From Dehalococcoidales bacterium (GTDB taxonomy: Bacteria; Chloroflexota; Dehalococcoidia; Dehalococcoidales; UBA1222), in NCBI GenBank assembly GCA_016286345.1, contig JAEESL010000009.1, forward strand, positions 1 to 33,218: a DNA stretch of 33,218 nucleotides, written 5' to 3'. The translations under genes were made by a program, and so were the position numbers. Positions 17,111-24,692 of the stretch are shown piece by piece; the first letter of the stretch is position 1; each line of letters starts with the position of its first letter. The notes under the pieces were generated by a model that made no database searches, was not told where the DNA came from, and saw only the letters and a list, made by a program, of their open reading frames with translations.

Positions 17111-18071
17111 AGAACTTCATAAAAGCGGAGAATTGAAACTAAGAGCCGAGCGACTGATGTCCCGGCTCTTTTCCTGTGATATCTGTCCGAGAAAATGCGG
17201 AGTCAACCGTCTGAACGGAGAAACGGGTTTCTGCCGTTCCTCAGATTTACCGTTGGTATCCTCATACTGCCCGCATAAGGGAGAGGAACCTCCGATCTCA
17301 GGCACCAAAGGAGCAGGAACGATCTTCTTCACCTACTGCAATCTGAAATGTGTCTACTGTCAGAATTATCAAATCAGTCAGCCTGAAGAAGATCAGTCAT
17401 TCAAAGCCGTCAGTATAGAACGATTAAGCGATATCATGATCGAGCTTCAGGATATGGGATGCCACAACATCGATCTGGTCACTCCAACCCACTTTGTACC
17501 GCAGATCGTAGCGGCTCTGGACATCGCATCTGAGAAAGGTCTTAGTATTCCCATCGTATACAACTCAAACGGATATGAATCCATTGAAACGCTTAAGGAA
17601 CTGGACGGGGTTGTCGATATTTATCTTCCCGATCTGAAGTATTCAAAAAACCAGAACGGCGAAAAATATTCCAGAGTGAAAGACTATCCGAGGATCGCCA
17701 GAGCAGCAATAAAAGAAATGTGGGATCAGGTCGGACCTCTTGAAACTGATGCAGAAGGCATCGCCATAAAAGGAATCATCATAAGACATCTTATACTTCC
17801 GAATTTTATCGATGGACCGAAGGAATGCCTCAACTGGATATCAGATGAGATATCAATGTTTGCTGATGTCAGTCTTATGAGCCAGTATTACCCGGAGCAT
17901 GAAGCTTTCAATTATCCGGAACTGTCTCGAACGATTACAGAAAAAGAATACAAAAAAGCCCTGAATATTCTCTCGAATGCAGGGCTCAATGATGGTTGGA
18001 CTCAGGAACTTGATTCATCAAAAACTTACAGACCGGACTTTGATGATCAAGAGCATCCCTTCGAACACTAG
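17100..18071 (+). CDS. Radical SAM protein, PflA/PflX-like (COG1313 type)
   Basis: This 323-residue protein has the radical SAM cluster motif FTYCNLKCVYCQNYQIS at about residues 79-95. Before it is a Cys-rich segment, SCDICPRKCGVNRLNGETGFC, as found in PflX-type relatives of pyruvate-formate-lyase activase. SAM-binding features such as the GxIxxxG region and the IVYNSNGYES segment are present. These enzymes cleave S-adenosylmethionine to make a 5'-deoxyadenosyl radical; the target of this subgroup is not established. It starts inside the end of gltX (11-base overlap), so it is translationally coupled. Its TAG shares the palindrome CTAG with the stop of the small gene on the other strand. Confidence 0.88.
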   Translation: MSYKELHKSGELKLRAERLMSRLFSCDICPRKCGVNRLNGETGFCRSSDLPLVSSYCPHKGEEPPISGTKGAGTIFFTYCNLKCVYCQNYQISQPEEDQSFKAVSIERLSDIMIELQDMGCHNIDLVTPTHFVPQIVAALDIASEKGLSIPIVYNSNGYESIETLKELDGVVDIYLPDLKYSKNQNGEKYSRVKDYPRIARAAIKEMWDQVGPLETDAEGIAIKGIIIRHLILPNFIDGPKECLNWISDEISMFADVSLMSQYYPEHEAFNYPELSRTITEKEYKKALNILSNAGLNDGWTQELDSSKTYRPDFDDQEHPFEH

Positions 18072-18214
18072 CGAGCTTTTCGCTTGCGGCGAGTGAAGTG
18101 GAATGCAATTCGTCGGCCATTTCTGGTTGTACCTTCATGGTCGGCTTTTTCAATAAACTTTTCAACATCTTCGTTCAAAGCGTTGACTTTTACTTCTTCA
18201 GTCTTTTCAGCCAT
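18068..18214 (-). CDS. Small basic protein of 48 residues, unknown function
   Basis: The ATG at 18214 opens a 48-codon frame starting MAEKTEEVKVNALNED and ending with a strongly basic tail (TRRKRKAR). The first half is acidic and helical (EDVEKFIEKADHEG); the second half carries RNGRRIAFHF. A clear ribosome site TTAGGAG lies 7 bases upstream, and a promoter-like pair is present at 18246-18275. Arginine codons are CGA, CGC and AGA, in line with the neighbours. It lies 103 bases downstream of mutM on the same strand and is convergent with the radical SAM gene. The basic tail suggests nucleic acid or ribosome binding, but I recognise no family. Confidence 0.72.
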   Translation of the reverse strand: MAEKTEEVKVNALNEDVEKFIEKADHEGTTRNGRRIAFHFTRRKRKAR

Positions 18215-18245
18215 TGAATTCTCCTAACTTGAAAACTAGATTGTT

Positions 18246-18275
18246 ATGATAACACACATTATCAGGTTCTGTCAC
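18246..18275 (-). promoter_or_regulatory. Candidate promoter of the 48-residue gene
   Basis: On the minus strand GTGACA (18275-18270), an 18-base spacer, and TATCAT (18251-18246) each match the consensus at 5/6. The predicted start is near 18239, giving a leader of about 25 bases with the TTAGGAG ribosome site. Confidence 0.5.
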
Positions 18276-18317
18276 ATCAGCCGTCATCAATCAGTGAATT
18301 TTGATCTGTAATAGATA

Positions 18318-19133
18318 TTATTTCTGACAGTTGGGGCAGAAATAAGTTCCCCTCTGCCCTACGACTTTACGATGTATCCTGCCTCCGCAGATCTCACATA
18401 TCCCGTCTTTGTTATGAGCAACTTTGTATGCTTCCTGGGCATTGCCCTTCTTGCCGTCAGGCCTGAAATAATCATGGACACTGGCACCTCCAGCTTTGAT
18501 TCCTGCTTCAAGAACTTCTTTTATGGACTTGCATAAAAGCTTTGTTTCTTTTGCAGTAAGAGAGCCTGCCTTTCTTTCCGGATCGATTTTGGACTTATAC
18601 AAAGCTTCATCTGCGTACATGTTGCCGACACCGGCAATCATGGACTGATCAAGCAGCAGAGTTTTAATTGCAGTTGATTTATCTTTAAGCAGTTTACCCA
18701 GGTATTCTGCATTAAATTCGTCTTCAAGTGGCTCGATCCCAAGTTTTTCGATCTCAGGACAGCAATTACCAAGCATGACTTTCCCGAATTTTCTCGGGTC
18801 AAGAAAATAAAGAACTCCGCCTTCTTTAAATCTTATGATCGTTCTGGTGAATCTGGGAAGGTCCTCGGAGTGAGACCAGAACAGTGAGCCTGTCATTCTC
18901 ATATGCAGAAGAAGTTTGTCATTCTTATCCCTGTCATCAAGATGAATAATGATATATTTGCCTCTTCTTGCGACTGATTCGATCTTTCTTCCTTTTATAC
19001 TTTTATTGAATTCCTCGGGTGAAGGATACTGCAGTGTATTCTTCCAGAGAAACTCTATATTCTCGATATGTAAACCAGTGATAAGCGGCCGTATATCATC
19101 GACCATAGTCTGTACTTCGGGCAATTCAGGCAT
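18318..19133 (-). CDS. mutM: Formamidopyrimidine-DNA glycosylase (Fpg/MutM)
   Basis: This enzyme excises oxidised purines such as 8-oxoguanine and nicks the abasic site. The frame is open upstream, but the true start is the ATG at 19133, because the mature enzyme must begin MPELPEVQTM with the catalytic Pro2 and Glu3. This gives 271 residues, the family norm. Visible are the lysine region GKYIIIHL (about 58), the H2TH region DQSMIAGVGNMYADEALY, and the C-terminal zinc finger CEICGGRIHRKVVGQRGTYFCPNC. Its ATG shares one base with the polA stop (TAATG), so the two repair genes are translationally coupled. Confidence 0.97.
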   Translation of the reverse strand: MPELPEVQTMVDDIRPLITGLHIENIEFLWKNTLQYPSPEEFNKSIKGRKIESVARRGKYIIIHLDDRDKNDKLLLHMRMTGSLFWSHSEDLPRFTRTIIRFKEGGVLYFLDPRKFGKVMLGNCCPEIEKLGIEPLEDEFNAEYLGKLLKDKSTAIKTLLLDQSMIAGVGNMYADEALYKSKIDPERKAGSLTAKETKLLCKSIKEVLEAGIKAGGASVHDYFRPDGKKGNAQEAYKVAHNKDGICEICGGRIHRKVVGQRGTYFCPNCQK

Positions 19134-21841
19134 TATTGCAAGCTCCCCCAGTTCTTTCCCTGTTTTATTTCTACCAACAGCGGAATACTCAGTTCCAGAG
19201 CTGTTTCCATTTCCTGTTTTATCAGTCTCTGCATGACCCACTGCTCGGGTTCAGGAACTTCAAATATCAGTTCATCATGGACCTGAAGAATAAGCCTGGA
19301 TTTGAGATACTGTTTTTTCATTGTTTTATCGAGTTTCAGCATTGCCATCTTTATGATGTCAGCACTGGTACCCTGTACCGGCATATTGATGGCTTCTCTT
19401 TCCGCTCTTTCACGGATATTTCTGTTTTCTGAATAGATATCAGGAATACTGCGTCTTCTTCCCAGCAACGATTCCACATATCCTCTTTCCCTTGCCTGAG
19501 CCTTGACATTATCAAGATATGTTTTAACACCCGGGAATCTTTCAAAATACTGTTTGATGAACTCACTGGCCTCAGATCTGGTGAGAGCGGTCTGTTGCTC
19601 GAGTCCATAGCTGCTCATTCCGTAAATGACTCCGAAATTGATAGCTTTCGCCGCGCTTCTCATTGACTTAGTGACTTCTTCAGGTTTGACTCCATAAATA
19701 TTGGCTGCCGTGGCAGTATGAATGTCCTGTCCTTCTCTGAATACTTTCATTAGTGCTTCATCCTGTGACAAATGGGCAAGAGATCTCAGATCGATCTGTG
19801 AATAATCTCCGGAAATAAGTACACATTTGGGTGATGCAACAAAACACTTCCGTATCTCATTTCCGAGCTGACTTCTTACCGGTATGTTCTGCAGATTAGG
19901 ATTGCTCGATGATAATCTGCCGGTTGAAGTTCTGGCCTGGTTAAAGGTTGTATGTATCCTGCCGGTCCTGCCGTTTATCATTTCAGGAAGTGCGCTGACA
20001 TATGTTGAATCAAGCTTGAACAATGATCTGTATTCGAGAATCAGAGGAACTATCGGATTCTCATCCTTTATGGATTCAAGCATATCGGCATCAGTGGATC
20101 TCTTCTGCTTTCCTATATTGATCTTCATCTCGTCGAAAAGCACTTCGCCCAGTTGCTTGGGGGAATTGATATTGAACTCGTGTCCTGCCTTCTGATAGAT
20201 CTCTGATGTCAGCTTACCGATGTCCTGTCTGAAATCCTGTGACATGGCTTTCATGGCATCAGGATCGACAGCCACGCCCGTTTCCTGCATTTCAACAAGT
20301 ATCGGAACCAGAGGCATTTCCACCTTGTCATAAAGCGACCACATCCCCTGACGTCTGAGTTCATCAGTCATAATCGAATAAAGGCTCAGGATACATGTGG
20401 CATTAACTGACGCAACCGGAGCAATCGATGCGATTTCAAGTGCTGCCACACTGGTTTTGTTCTTTTTAGCAACATCTGCATATGTCGGAAGCTCGATCCC
20501 CAGTCTGTTGAAAATCAGAGGTTGAAGATCGTTACTGTTATCTCCCAGCAGATGTGCACCCAGCATTACATCAAAGGCATTTTCTCCGAAAGTAAAACCC
20601 TTATCGCCAAGACTCGTCATCAGAAAATTGGAATTATAAGAACACATTACCTGTTTGCATGAGAAAAGGGTCTGGATCGGTCCTTTCACATCGTCAAACG
20701 GAATCTGATTCATTGCATCAAAGCACATATGTCCAAGCGGAAGATAATATGCATTGTCATTGCTTGAGAAAGCTATTCCGACCAGATGGCAGTTCATGGG
20801 ATCCGTACCCTGGATAACAGGTTCAACGGCATACGGACCTTTCATGCAGTCTTCGACCATCTTCTTCAGATCTTCAACTGTCATGACATTGATCTGGGGC
20901 TTGGTGGCAGCTGGAATTCCTACGGATGCAGGTTTTACAGTCTCTCCGCTTCTTTCGTCTGCTACAGACCTGGGAAGCCTGTTCAGAAGAGTGGCAAATT
21001 CATATTTTTTCAGTATATCGACTGCATCTGCCCTTGAATAGGAAGACATGGACATTTCATCAAGATCAAGTTCGATTGGAACATTGGTGACAATGGTCGC
21101 CAGCGTCTTTGAATGATATGCACTGTCCTCGTTTTCCTGAAGCAGAGTTTTGACCCTGACCGGAGCAACTTCATTCAGTCTGGCATATATCGATTCAATG
21201 CTTCCGAACTGCTGTATCAGCTTGGCAGCACTTTTGGGACCGATACCGGGAACTCCCTTATAATTATCGGAAGTATCACCGACCAGAGCCTTGTAATCTG
21301 CGACATATGCAGGAGAAACTCCGAATTTTTCTATAACTCCGTCCTCATCATATGTCTTTGTATCTGCAAAGCTTTTGCCCGGTCTGGGAGCAACAACAAA
21401 CACATTCTTCGTCACCAGCTGAAGCGCATCAGCATCACCTGAAAGAATAAGGGTAGTAAGGCCTCTCTGTTCGCCCTGGACCGATAAAGTCCCAAGTATG
21501 TCATCTGCCTCAAAGCCCTGTCTTTCATATATTGGAATATGAAATGCTCTGACAATCTCCTTGACCATGTCGAACTGCGGCACAAGATCATCAGGAGTCT
21601 CAGAACGGTTGGCCTTGTATTCGCTGTCCATCTCATGACGGAAGGTCGGTCCGTGAAGATCAAAAGCTATTGCACAGTAATTCGGTTTGTTGGCAGCAAA
21701 TGCATGCAGAAGCATTGAGGTAAATCCGAATGCGGCATTGACCTGCATTCCATTGGATTTAAGAGATAGAGGAGGAACTGCATGATATGCTCTGTGAACA
21801 AGGTTGTTTCCGTCAACGATCATCAATACTTCTTTTGCCAT
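19133..21841 (-). CDS. polA: DNA polymerase I (5' nuclease and polymerase, proofreading site lost)
   Basis: This 902-residue enzyme serves repair and Okazaki fragment maturation. Residues 1-290 form the 5' nuclease (MIVDGNNLVHRAYHA, GFEADDILGTL, LSGDADALQL, and the GIGPKSA helix-hairpin-helix). Residues 320-500 are a degenerate 3'-5' exonuclease domain: the DTE position reads AVEP, so no proofreading is expected. The polymerase domain has motif A SGDYSQIDLRSLAHLS, motif B RSAAKAINFGVIYGMS and motif C QVHDELIFEVPE. Motif A has Asp where most bacterial enzymes have the sugar-discriminating Glu. The enzyme keeps Phe in motif B. The ATG at 21841 lies behind an extended -10 promoter, and mutM follows. 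Confidence 0.97.
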   Translation of the reverse strand: MAKEVLMIVDGNNLVHRAYHAVPPLSLKSNGMQVNAAFGFTSMLLHAFAANKPNYCAIAFDLHGPTFRHEMDSEYKANRSETPDDLVPQFDMVKEIVRAFHIPIYERQGFEADDILGTLSVQGEQRGLTTLILSGDADALQLVTKNVFVVAPRPGKSFADTKTYDEDGVIEKFGVSPAYVADYKALVGDTSDNYKGVPGIGPKSAAKLIQQFGSIESIYARLNEVAPVRVKTLLQENEDSAYHSKTLATIVTNVPIELDLDEMSMSSYSRADAVDILKKYEFATLLNRLPRSVADERSGETVKPASVGIPAATKPQINVMTVEDLKKMVEDCMKGPYAVEPVIQGTDPMNCHLVGIAFSSNDNAYYLPLGHMCFDAMNQIPFDDVKGPIQTLFSCKQVMCSYNSNFLMTSLGDKGFTFGENAFDVMLGAHLLGDNSNDLQPLIFNRLGIELPTYADVAKKNKTSVAALEIASIAPVASVNATCILSLYSIMTDELRRQGMWSLYDKVEMPLVPILVEMQETGVAVDPDAMKAMSQDFRQDIGKLTSEIYQKAGHEFNINSPKQLGEVLFDEMKINIGKQKRSTDADMLESIKDENPIVPLILEYRSLFKLDSTYVSALPEMINGRTGRIHTTFNQARTSTGRLSSSNPNLQNIPVRSQLGNEIRKCFVASPKCVLISGDYSQIDLRSLAHLSQDEALMKVFREGQDIHTATAANIYGVKPEEVTKSMRSAAKAINFGVIYGMSSYGLEQQTALTRSEASEFIKQYFERFPGVKTYLDNVKAQARERGYVESLLGRRRSIPDIYSENRNIRERAEREAINMPVQGTSADIIKMAMLKLDKTMKKQYLKSRLILQVHDELIFEVPEPEQWVMQRLIKQEMETALELSIPLLVEIKQGKNWGSLQ

Positions 21842-21872
21842 AATTAATACCCTCGCTCCATCAGTTCAAAAA

Positions 21873-21881
21873 ATTATACCA
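21873..21881 (-). promoter_or_regulatory. Extended -10 promoter of polA
   Basis: The minus strand reads TGGTATAAT, a perfect TGnTATAAT extended -10, about 32 bases before the polA ATG. No convincing -35 is present, as is common with extended -10 promoters. Confidence 0.6.
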
Positions 21882-22033
21882 TCATTGTTTTACTGAGAAC
21901 GGTGAAAAGCATAAAAAAAGGGCTCAAAATATTTAATATACATTTCTTAACATTTTTATAGATTTGGCATTTTCAGAAAACATTTATGGTCTTTTTATAT
22001 AAAACTTTTATTCAATCTATACGCGTTTTTATA

Positions 22034-22062
22034 TTGACATTGCCCATAAAAGCCTCAATAAT
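22034..22062 (+). promoter_or_regulatory. Promoter of the octaheme cytochrome gene
   Basis: A perfect -35 TTGACA (22034-22039), a 17-base spacer and AATAAT (22057-22062, 5/6) form the best sigma-70-type promoter in the window. The predicted transcript start is near 22069, with a leader of about 37 bases holding the ribosome site AAGGGG. The remaining gap from 21882 to 22033 is AT-rich and shows no other feature I can support. Confidence 0.65.
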
Positions 22063-22105
22063 AGACTCAAAACTAGGACATTCTTCGATAAGGGGACAAT
22101 TGCCC

Positions 22106-23449
22106 ATGAAAAAGTTTTCTATTCTATTCGCATGTCTGGTTGTCACTGTTCTTTCATTGGCCTGCGCAGTATCTCTGCAGGCAGCCGATGATGCGCTGAC
22201 CATCCAGATAACTTCAACAAAAGCACCACAGAACTGTGAATTGTGCCATTCTACCGGAACAGCCGGAATTGTAAACCAGTTCCACAATTCAGCTATGTTC
22301 ACAAACGGTGGCGTGACCTGTGTGGATTGCCATGGTGATCATCACGCTGACAAAACATCCGCACCGACAGTTGACACCTGTGCAAAATGCCATCAGGACA
22401 AAGTTGATGATTACATGGCCGGAAAACATTCCAAAGCATGGGATGCCATGATCAACTGTCCTGTTTCAACAGTATCTTCCGATGTTCTGACCGGACTTGC
22501 CAATGGTATGAAAGGCTGCAACCAGTGCCACACAGTTGGCGTTATCCCCAACGATCAGATCGCAGCCAAGGGCATTACTTCAGACGTAAATCCCTGCGAC
22601 ACCTGTCACGTAAGACATCAGTTCTCAGCTGAACAGGCCAAAGATCCAGAAACCTGTGCACAATGCCACATCGGTTTCGATCACCCTCAGTATGAAATGT
22701 GGACCGATTCAGCCATGGGTACAGCATGGAAAGCCGGAGTTGGCGGACCTTCATGCCAGGATTGCCACATGGTCGATGGAACCCACAACAACATTACTGC
22801 ATGGGGTTTCCTCGGACTCCGATATCCTGAAAGTGACGAAGCATGGCTGGCTGACAGAGTTGAGATACTCAAGTCCATCGGTGTATTTGCCAACGGCGAT
22901 TTCACTGACAGACTCAACGGCTATGTTGCAAAGTATGATGTAGCACGACTCACTGAAGAGTCATTCAATACTCTCTATGCTCAGGAAAAGAAGAACTGCC
23001 AGCGATGTCATTCTGCATCCTATGTTGAAACTCAGTTCAAGGCAGCAGAAACAGTCCTCAAGCAGGCTGATGACATGATGGCAGAAGCTATCGATATCGT
23101 TATTAAGCTCCATGAAGACGGTCTCATTGTCAACAACGAAGGCTGGACATACAATCCTGATCTGCTCTACTTCTTTGAATCCGACAGCACCGTAGATGAT
23201 GAACTTTTCAAGATGTTCCTCAGCTATCGTAACCGAGCATTCCAGAGTGCATTCCACATGAATGCAGATTACACCTATTGGTATGGTATCTCCGCAATGG
23301 GTGAATCACTTAACAAGATTAAGGAAATCGATGCAAATCTCCGAGCCGACAAGGGAACCGGAACACCTGTATTCACATACATCGCCCTTGCAGTAGCTAT
23401 TATTGCATTGACAGTTGCAGCATTTGCACTGCTCAAGAAAAAAGCGTAA
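22106..23449 (+). CDS. Membrane-anchored octaheme cytochrome c, hydroxylamine oxidoreductase-like family
   Basis: The start is the ATG at 22106 (447 residues): AAGGGG lies upstream and a signal peptide follows directly (MKKFSILFACLVVTVLSLAC, likely cut after LQA near residue 26). Eight CxxCH haem sites are present: CELCH, CVDCH, CAKCH, CNQCH, CDTCH, CAQCH, CQDCH and CQRCH. The order and the segments CHVRHQFSAEQA, HIGFDHPQYEMW, DCHMVDGTHNN, AWGFLGLRYPE and HMNADYTYWYG match the HAO-like octaheme group. A C-terminal helix (about 421-442) followed by LLKKKA anchors it to the membrane, facing out. Likely a multi-electron redox enzyme or electron conduit; the substrate is unknown. It is transcribed alone, with its own promoter and terminator. 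Confidence 0.92.
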   Translation: MKKFSILFACLVVTVLSLACAVSLQAADDALTIQITSTKAPQNCELCHSTGTAGIVNQFHNSAMFTNGGVTCVDCHGDHHADKTSAPTVDTCAKCHQDKVDDYMAGKHSKAWDAMINCPVSTVSSDVLTGLANGMKGCNQCHTVGVIPNDQIAAKGITSDVNPCDTCHVRHQFSAEQAKDPETCAQCHIGFDHPQYEMWTDSAMGTAWKAGVGGPSCQDCHMVDGTHNNITAWGFLGLRYPESDEAWLADRVEILKSIGVFANGDFTDRLNGYVAKYDVARLTEESFNTLYAQEKKNCQRCHSASYVETQFKAAETVLKQADDMMAEAIDIVIKLHEDGLIVNNEGWTYNPDLLYFFESDSTVDDELFKMFLSYRNRAFQSAFHMNADYTYWYGISAMGESLNKIKEIDANLRADKGTGTPVFTYIALAVAIIALTVAAFALLKKKA

Positions 23450-23478
23450 CAGAATAGAATAAAACTATCTTTAGATTC

Positions 23479-23508
23479 AAAAGGGGAAGTTCAGAACTTC
23501 CCCTTTTT
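23479..23508. terminator. Intrinsic terminator after the cytochrome gene
   Basis: Arms AAAAGGGGAAGTTC (23479-23492) and GAACTTCCCCTTTT (23494-23507) are perfectly complementary. The two innermost pairs would open to form a loop. A run of five T follows on the plus strand, and the A run gives a T run on the other strand, so it could work in both directions. It lies 29 bases after the cytochrome stop. Confidence 0.9.
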
Positions 23509-23546
23509 GATTAGGACTCCGGCCAATATTAAATTAGCATTTAAGC

Positions 23547-23552
23547 TATAAT
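23547..23552 (+). promoter_or_regulatory. -10 element before the glycosyltransferase gene
   Basis: A perfect TATAAT lies 42 bases before the ATG at 23595, after the cytochrome terminator. No good -35 is visible at the expected distance. A ribosome site AAGGA lies about 12 bases before the ATG. Confidence 0.45.
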
Positions 23553-23594
23553 TGAGTTAATATTCTTATATTTGAACTAAGGAATTGTTACGGC

Positions 23595-24692
23595 ATGACA
23601 GAAAAGTTTTCAATTGTCATTCCTACATATAACGAGCGCGATAATATCGCTCCTCTTCTGGAAGAGATCAGCAATGCGCTGGGTGATAAGTACACCTATG
23701 AAGTCCTCTTTATTGATGATAACTCACCTGACAAAACTTCAGAGGTCATTAATGAACTGTCATCAAAATATCCTGCAAGGGTAATCGTCAGGACTGAGGA
23801 AAAAGGACTTTCAACAGCGGTCATACACGGCTTTAATAATGCCAGATATGATACGATAGTGGTCATGGATGCAGATCTTCAGCATCCTCCCGTTGTCATC
23901 CCCAGGCTTATACAGGCAATTGAAGACGGAAATGAAATAGCTGTAGCATCACGTTATATTTACGGCGGAGGTTGTGAAGGCTGGAGCAAGTTCAGAGTCC
24001 TCACTTCCAAAGGAGCCACTCTTCTCGGCCATCTTCTGCTCCCTCCCAGCCGCAGGGTCAACGATATCATGTCAGGCTATTTTGCATTCAAAAAAAAGCT
24101 GCTTGACGGTATAGTACTCAAACCAATCGGCTACAAGATCCTTCTTGAGATACTGACTCTCTGCCCAAAAGCTCCTGCAAAGGAAGTCCCTTTCATGTTC
24201 AGGTTGCGTGAAAGAGGCGAGAGTAAGCTCAAGGCTAATACATATATTGAATATGTCAAACATATCTTCAGCCTGATGATCAGGACAGGAGAATTACTGA
24301 GAATCGTTAAATTTGCCCTGGTAGGCGCAAGCGGAGTTATAGTGAATGAAGGTATCCGCAAGATCCTGACCACAGTTTACGGAATGAACTCTGACGTATG
24401 GGCTGCTCCTGTCGGCATCGAAGTATCGATCATCACCAATTTCCTCCTGAACAACTTCATTACGTTTAAGGACAGGAAAGCGACCGGGGCTTCATCACTT
24501 GGGAAGAAGCTCATCCGCTATAACATATTCAGCATAGTGGGAGCACTGATCCAGTTTGGAGTGTACATGCTGCTGACACGAGTCGCAGGTATGAATACGG
24601 AACCGTGGGATACAGTTGCCAACCTGATCGGCATAGCCGTCGCAATGTTCTGGAATTTCTTCTCTAACAGTTGGTGGACATGGAAGGAATAA
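23595..24692 (+). CDS. Polyprenyl-phosphate mannose synthase-like glycosyltransferase with GtrA domain
   Basis: This 365-residue protein has an N-terminal GT2 domain (residues 1-230) like dolichyl-phosphate mannose synthase. It shows SIVIPTYNERDNI, LFIDDNSPDKT, the metal-binding DADLQHPP near residue 93, and the acceptor-loop basic residues near 145. Residues 236-365 form a GtrA-like domain with four membrane helices (RIVKFALVGASGVIVNEG at its start, NSWWTWKE at its end). Such fusions make a lipid-linked hexose, usually mannose or glucose, at the inner membrane face. The next gene, which overlaps it, encodes an enzyme that would use this donor, which supports the mannose reading. A ribosome site AAGGA precedes the ATG, and a -10 element lies further upstream. 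Confidence 0.88.
   Translation: MTEKFSIVIPTYNERDNIAPLLEEISNALGDKYTYEVLFIDDNSPDKTSEVINELSSKYPARVIVRTEEKGLSTAVIHGFNNARYDTIVVMDADLQHPPVVIPRLIQAIEDGNEIAVASRYIYGGGCEGWSKFRVLTSKGATLLGHLLLPPSRRVNDIMSGYFAFKKKLLDGIVLKPIGYKILLEILTLCPKAPAKEVPFMFRLRERGESKLKANTYIEYVKHIFSLMIRTGELLRIVKFALVGASGVIVNEGIRKILTTVYGMNSDVWAAPVGIEVSIITNFLLNNFITFKDRKATGASSLGKKLIRYNIFSIVGALIQFGVYMLLTRVAGMNTEPWDTVANLIGIAVAMFWNFFSNSWWTWKE

Noticed and set aside
18318-19241. Longer mutM frame starting at 19241
   Set aside because: The enzyme needs Pro right after the initiator Met; the extension would bury the catalytic N-terminus and lies inside polA.
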